Assembly (NCBI GenBank): GCA_001797745.1
Contig: MGQF01000050.1
Location: 17,472 to 23,815 of the forward strand
DNA length: 6,344 nt
Direction: 5' to 3'
Origin: Deltaproteobacteria bacterium RBG_13_52_11
Lineage (GTDB): Bacteria; Desulfobacterota; B13-G15; RBG-16-54-18
Positions 5,691 to 6,344 of this stretch are shown one piece after another. Every line of letters starts with the position of its first letter. The first letter of the stretch is position 1. The position numbers and the translations under genes are program-made. Under the pieces are notes generated by a model. That model made no database searches. It was given only the letters and a program-made list of their open reading frames with translations, and had not been told where the DNA came from.

Positions 5691-6344
5691 TTATTTCTTG
5701 TACGGGATGGGGAATATCGGTTTTGCCGTCGTCTTTATGAAGTCAAGCTGGGAGAAGACGACCGGCAACTCCCATACCCATGGCTTGTCGGTCTTCTGCC
5801 ACTGGCCATAGGCGAGCGGCTCACACGTGAAGTGGTTCTCATCAAACTTCACCCGATGCTGGATTGCAATGAAATCGGTTTGCGCAAGGGCAGCTTGAAC
5901 CTTTTCCCTGTCCAGTGAGCCGGCCCTTTCGATGGCATCAATTAAGATTTGCATTGAGCGATAGCCTGATCCGATACAGCGGTTTAATGGTTTGCCCGTC
6001 TCTTTAGTCCATTTTTGGGCGAGTGATTTGAGCGTTGTGCCGCCAATGCCCTTGGAACCTTGCATTGATGGGTCACCCCATATCTCACAACCGATACCAA
6101 GTGGCAGGTCACCACCCCAGGATGCTACATCTTCAACGAACATCGCTCCTCTGCCAATGGAAGCCATCTTAGGCTTAAAACCCAGTGCCGAACATTGTTT
6201 CAGTAGTGTCCCCACAAAGGGGCCAGGGGCATTACCCCACAGTATTTCGCACTTATTGTCTTTCCACTGTTTTATGATAGACGTAAAGTCCGTCGTTTCC
6301 ATAGGCACAAGGCCCAACTTTTTGTCTGTGCCGACAACATCATA
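5691..6344 (-). CDS. LivK-type ABC transporter substrate-binding protein (5' end cut by window edge)
   Basis: The frame is open to the right edge, giving the last 217 residues; full family members are about 370-420 residues with a signal peptide, so the N-terminal lobe is outside the window. The visible part begins at the end of lobe one and reads through the family pattern of an inter-lobe stretch (DKKLGLVPMETTDFTSIIKQ, residues 7-26), a strand with ILWGNAP (34-40), GTLLKQCSALGFKPKM (45-60), the helix GYRSMQILIDAIERAG (127-142) with Glu139 near its end, and LDREKVQAAL (144-153). This is the Peripla_BP_6 (type I periplasmic) family, which delivers branched-chain amino acids and, in catabolic loci of anaerobes, aromatic or aliphatic carboxylates to an ABC permease. 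A TTG at 6317 could be read as a start but is internal. No permease or ATPase gene is visible. Its ligand is probably the compound processed by the downstream enzymes, but this is inference. Confidence 0.9.
   Translation of the reverse strand, partial: YDVVGTDKKLGLVPMETTDFTSIIKQWKDNKCEILWGNAPGPFVGTLLKQCSALGFKPKMASIGRGAMFVEDVASWGGDLPLGIGCEIWGDPSMQGSKGIGGTTLKSLAQKWTKETGKPLNRCIGSGYRSMQILIDAIERAGSLDREKVQAALAQTDFIAIQHRVKFDENHFTCEPLAYGQWQKTDKPWVWELPVVFSQLDFIKTTAKPIFPIPYKK

Noticed and set aside
6315..6317. TTG as the start codon of the substrate-binding protein
   Set aside because: The frame is open upstream to the window edge and the protein would lack the N-terminal lobe and signal peptide.

Overview
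The window looks like chromosomal DNA from an anaerobic bacterium with an acyl-CoA-based catabolism. A sulfate-reducing or syntrophic Desulfobacterota-type organism is my best guess. This rests on gene content (ETF plus an atypical acyl-CoA dehydrogenase plus a LivK-type binding protein) and general style, not on any marker gene. No mobile element, CRISPR array, tRNA or rRNA was recognised.

All convincing genes lie on the minus strand, so transcription runs from high to low coordinates. In that order the window holds: (1) the C-terminal 217 residues of a branched-chain-amino-acid-type ABC transporter substrate-binding protein, cut by the right edge; (2) a 255-base spacer with a very stable hairpin; (3) two paralogous 152-residue proteins in tandem, about 40 % identical by eye, with four conserved cysteines and no function I can name; (4) a 225-base spacer with nested inverted repeats; (5) a 418-residue acyl-CoA dehydrogenase-family flavoprotein whose usual catalytic glutamate motif is missing; (6) etfB and etfA, the two subunits of electron transfer flavoprotein; (7) a 372-base spacer that holds a good sigma70-type promoter; and (8) an AlkD-like DNA alkylation repair gene running off the left edge.

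A working model, which is inference, is a catabolic module. The periplasmic binding protein captures a carboxylate or amino-acid-like substrate. The dehydrogenase oxidises or otherwise transforms its CoA thioester, and EtfAB takes up the electrons. The tandem cysteine-conserved proteins sit between capture and oxidation and are the least explained part of the locus. The alkD gene appears to be a separate transcription unit with its own promoter. The spacers between the catabolic genes carry hairpins rather than obvious promoters, which suggests one transcript adjusted by RNA structure, or several transcripts whose promoters I cannot recognise.
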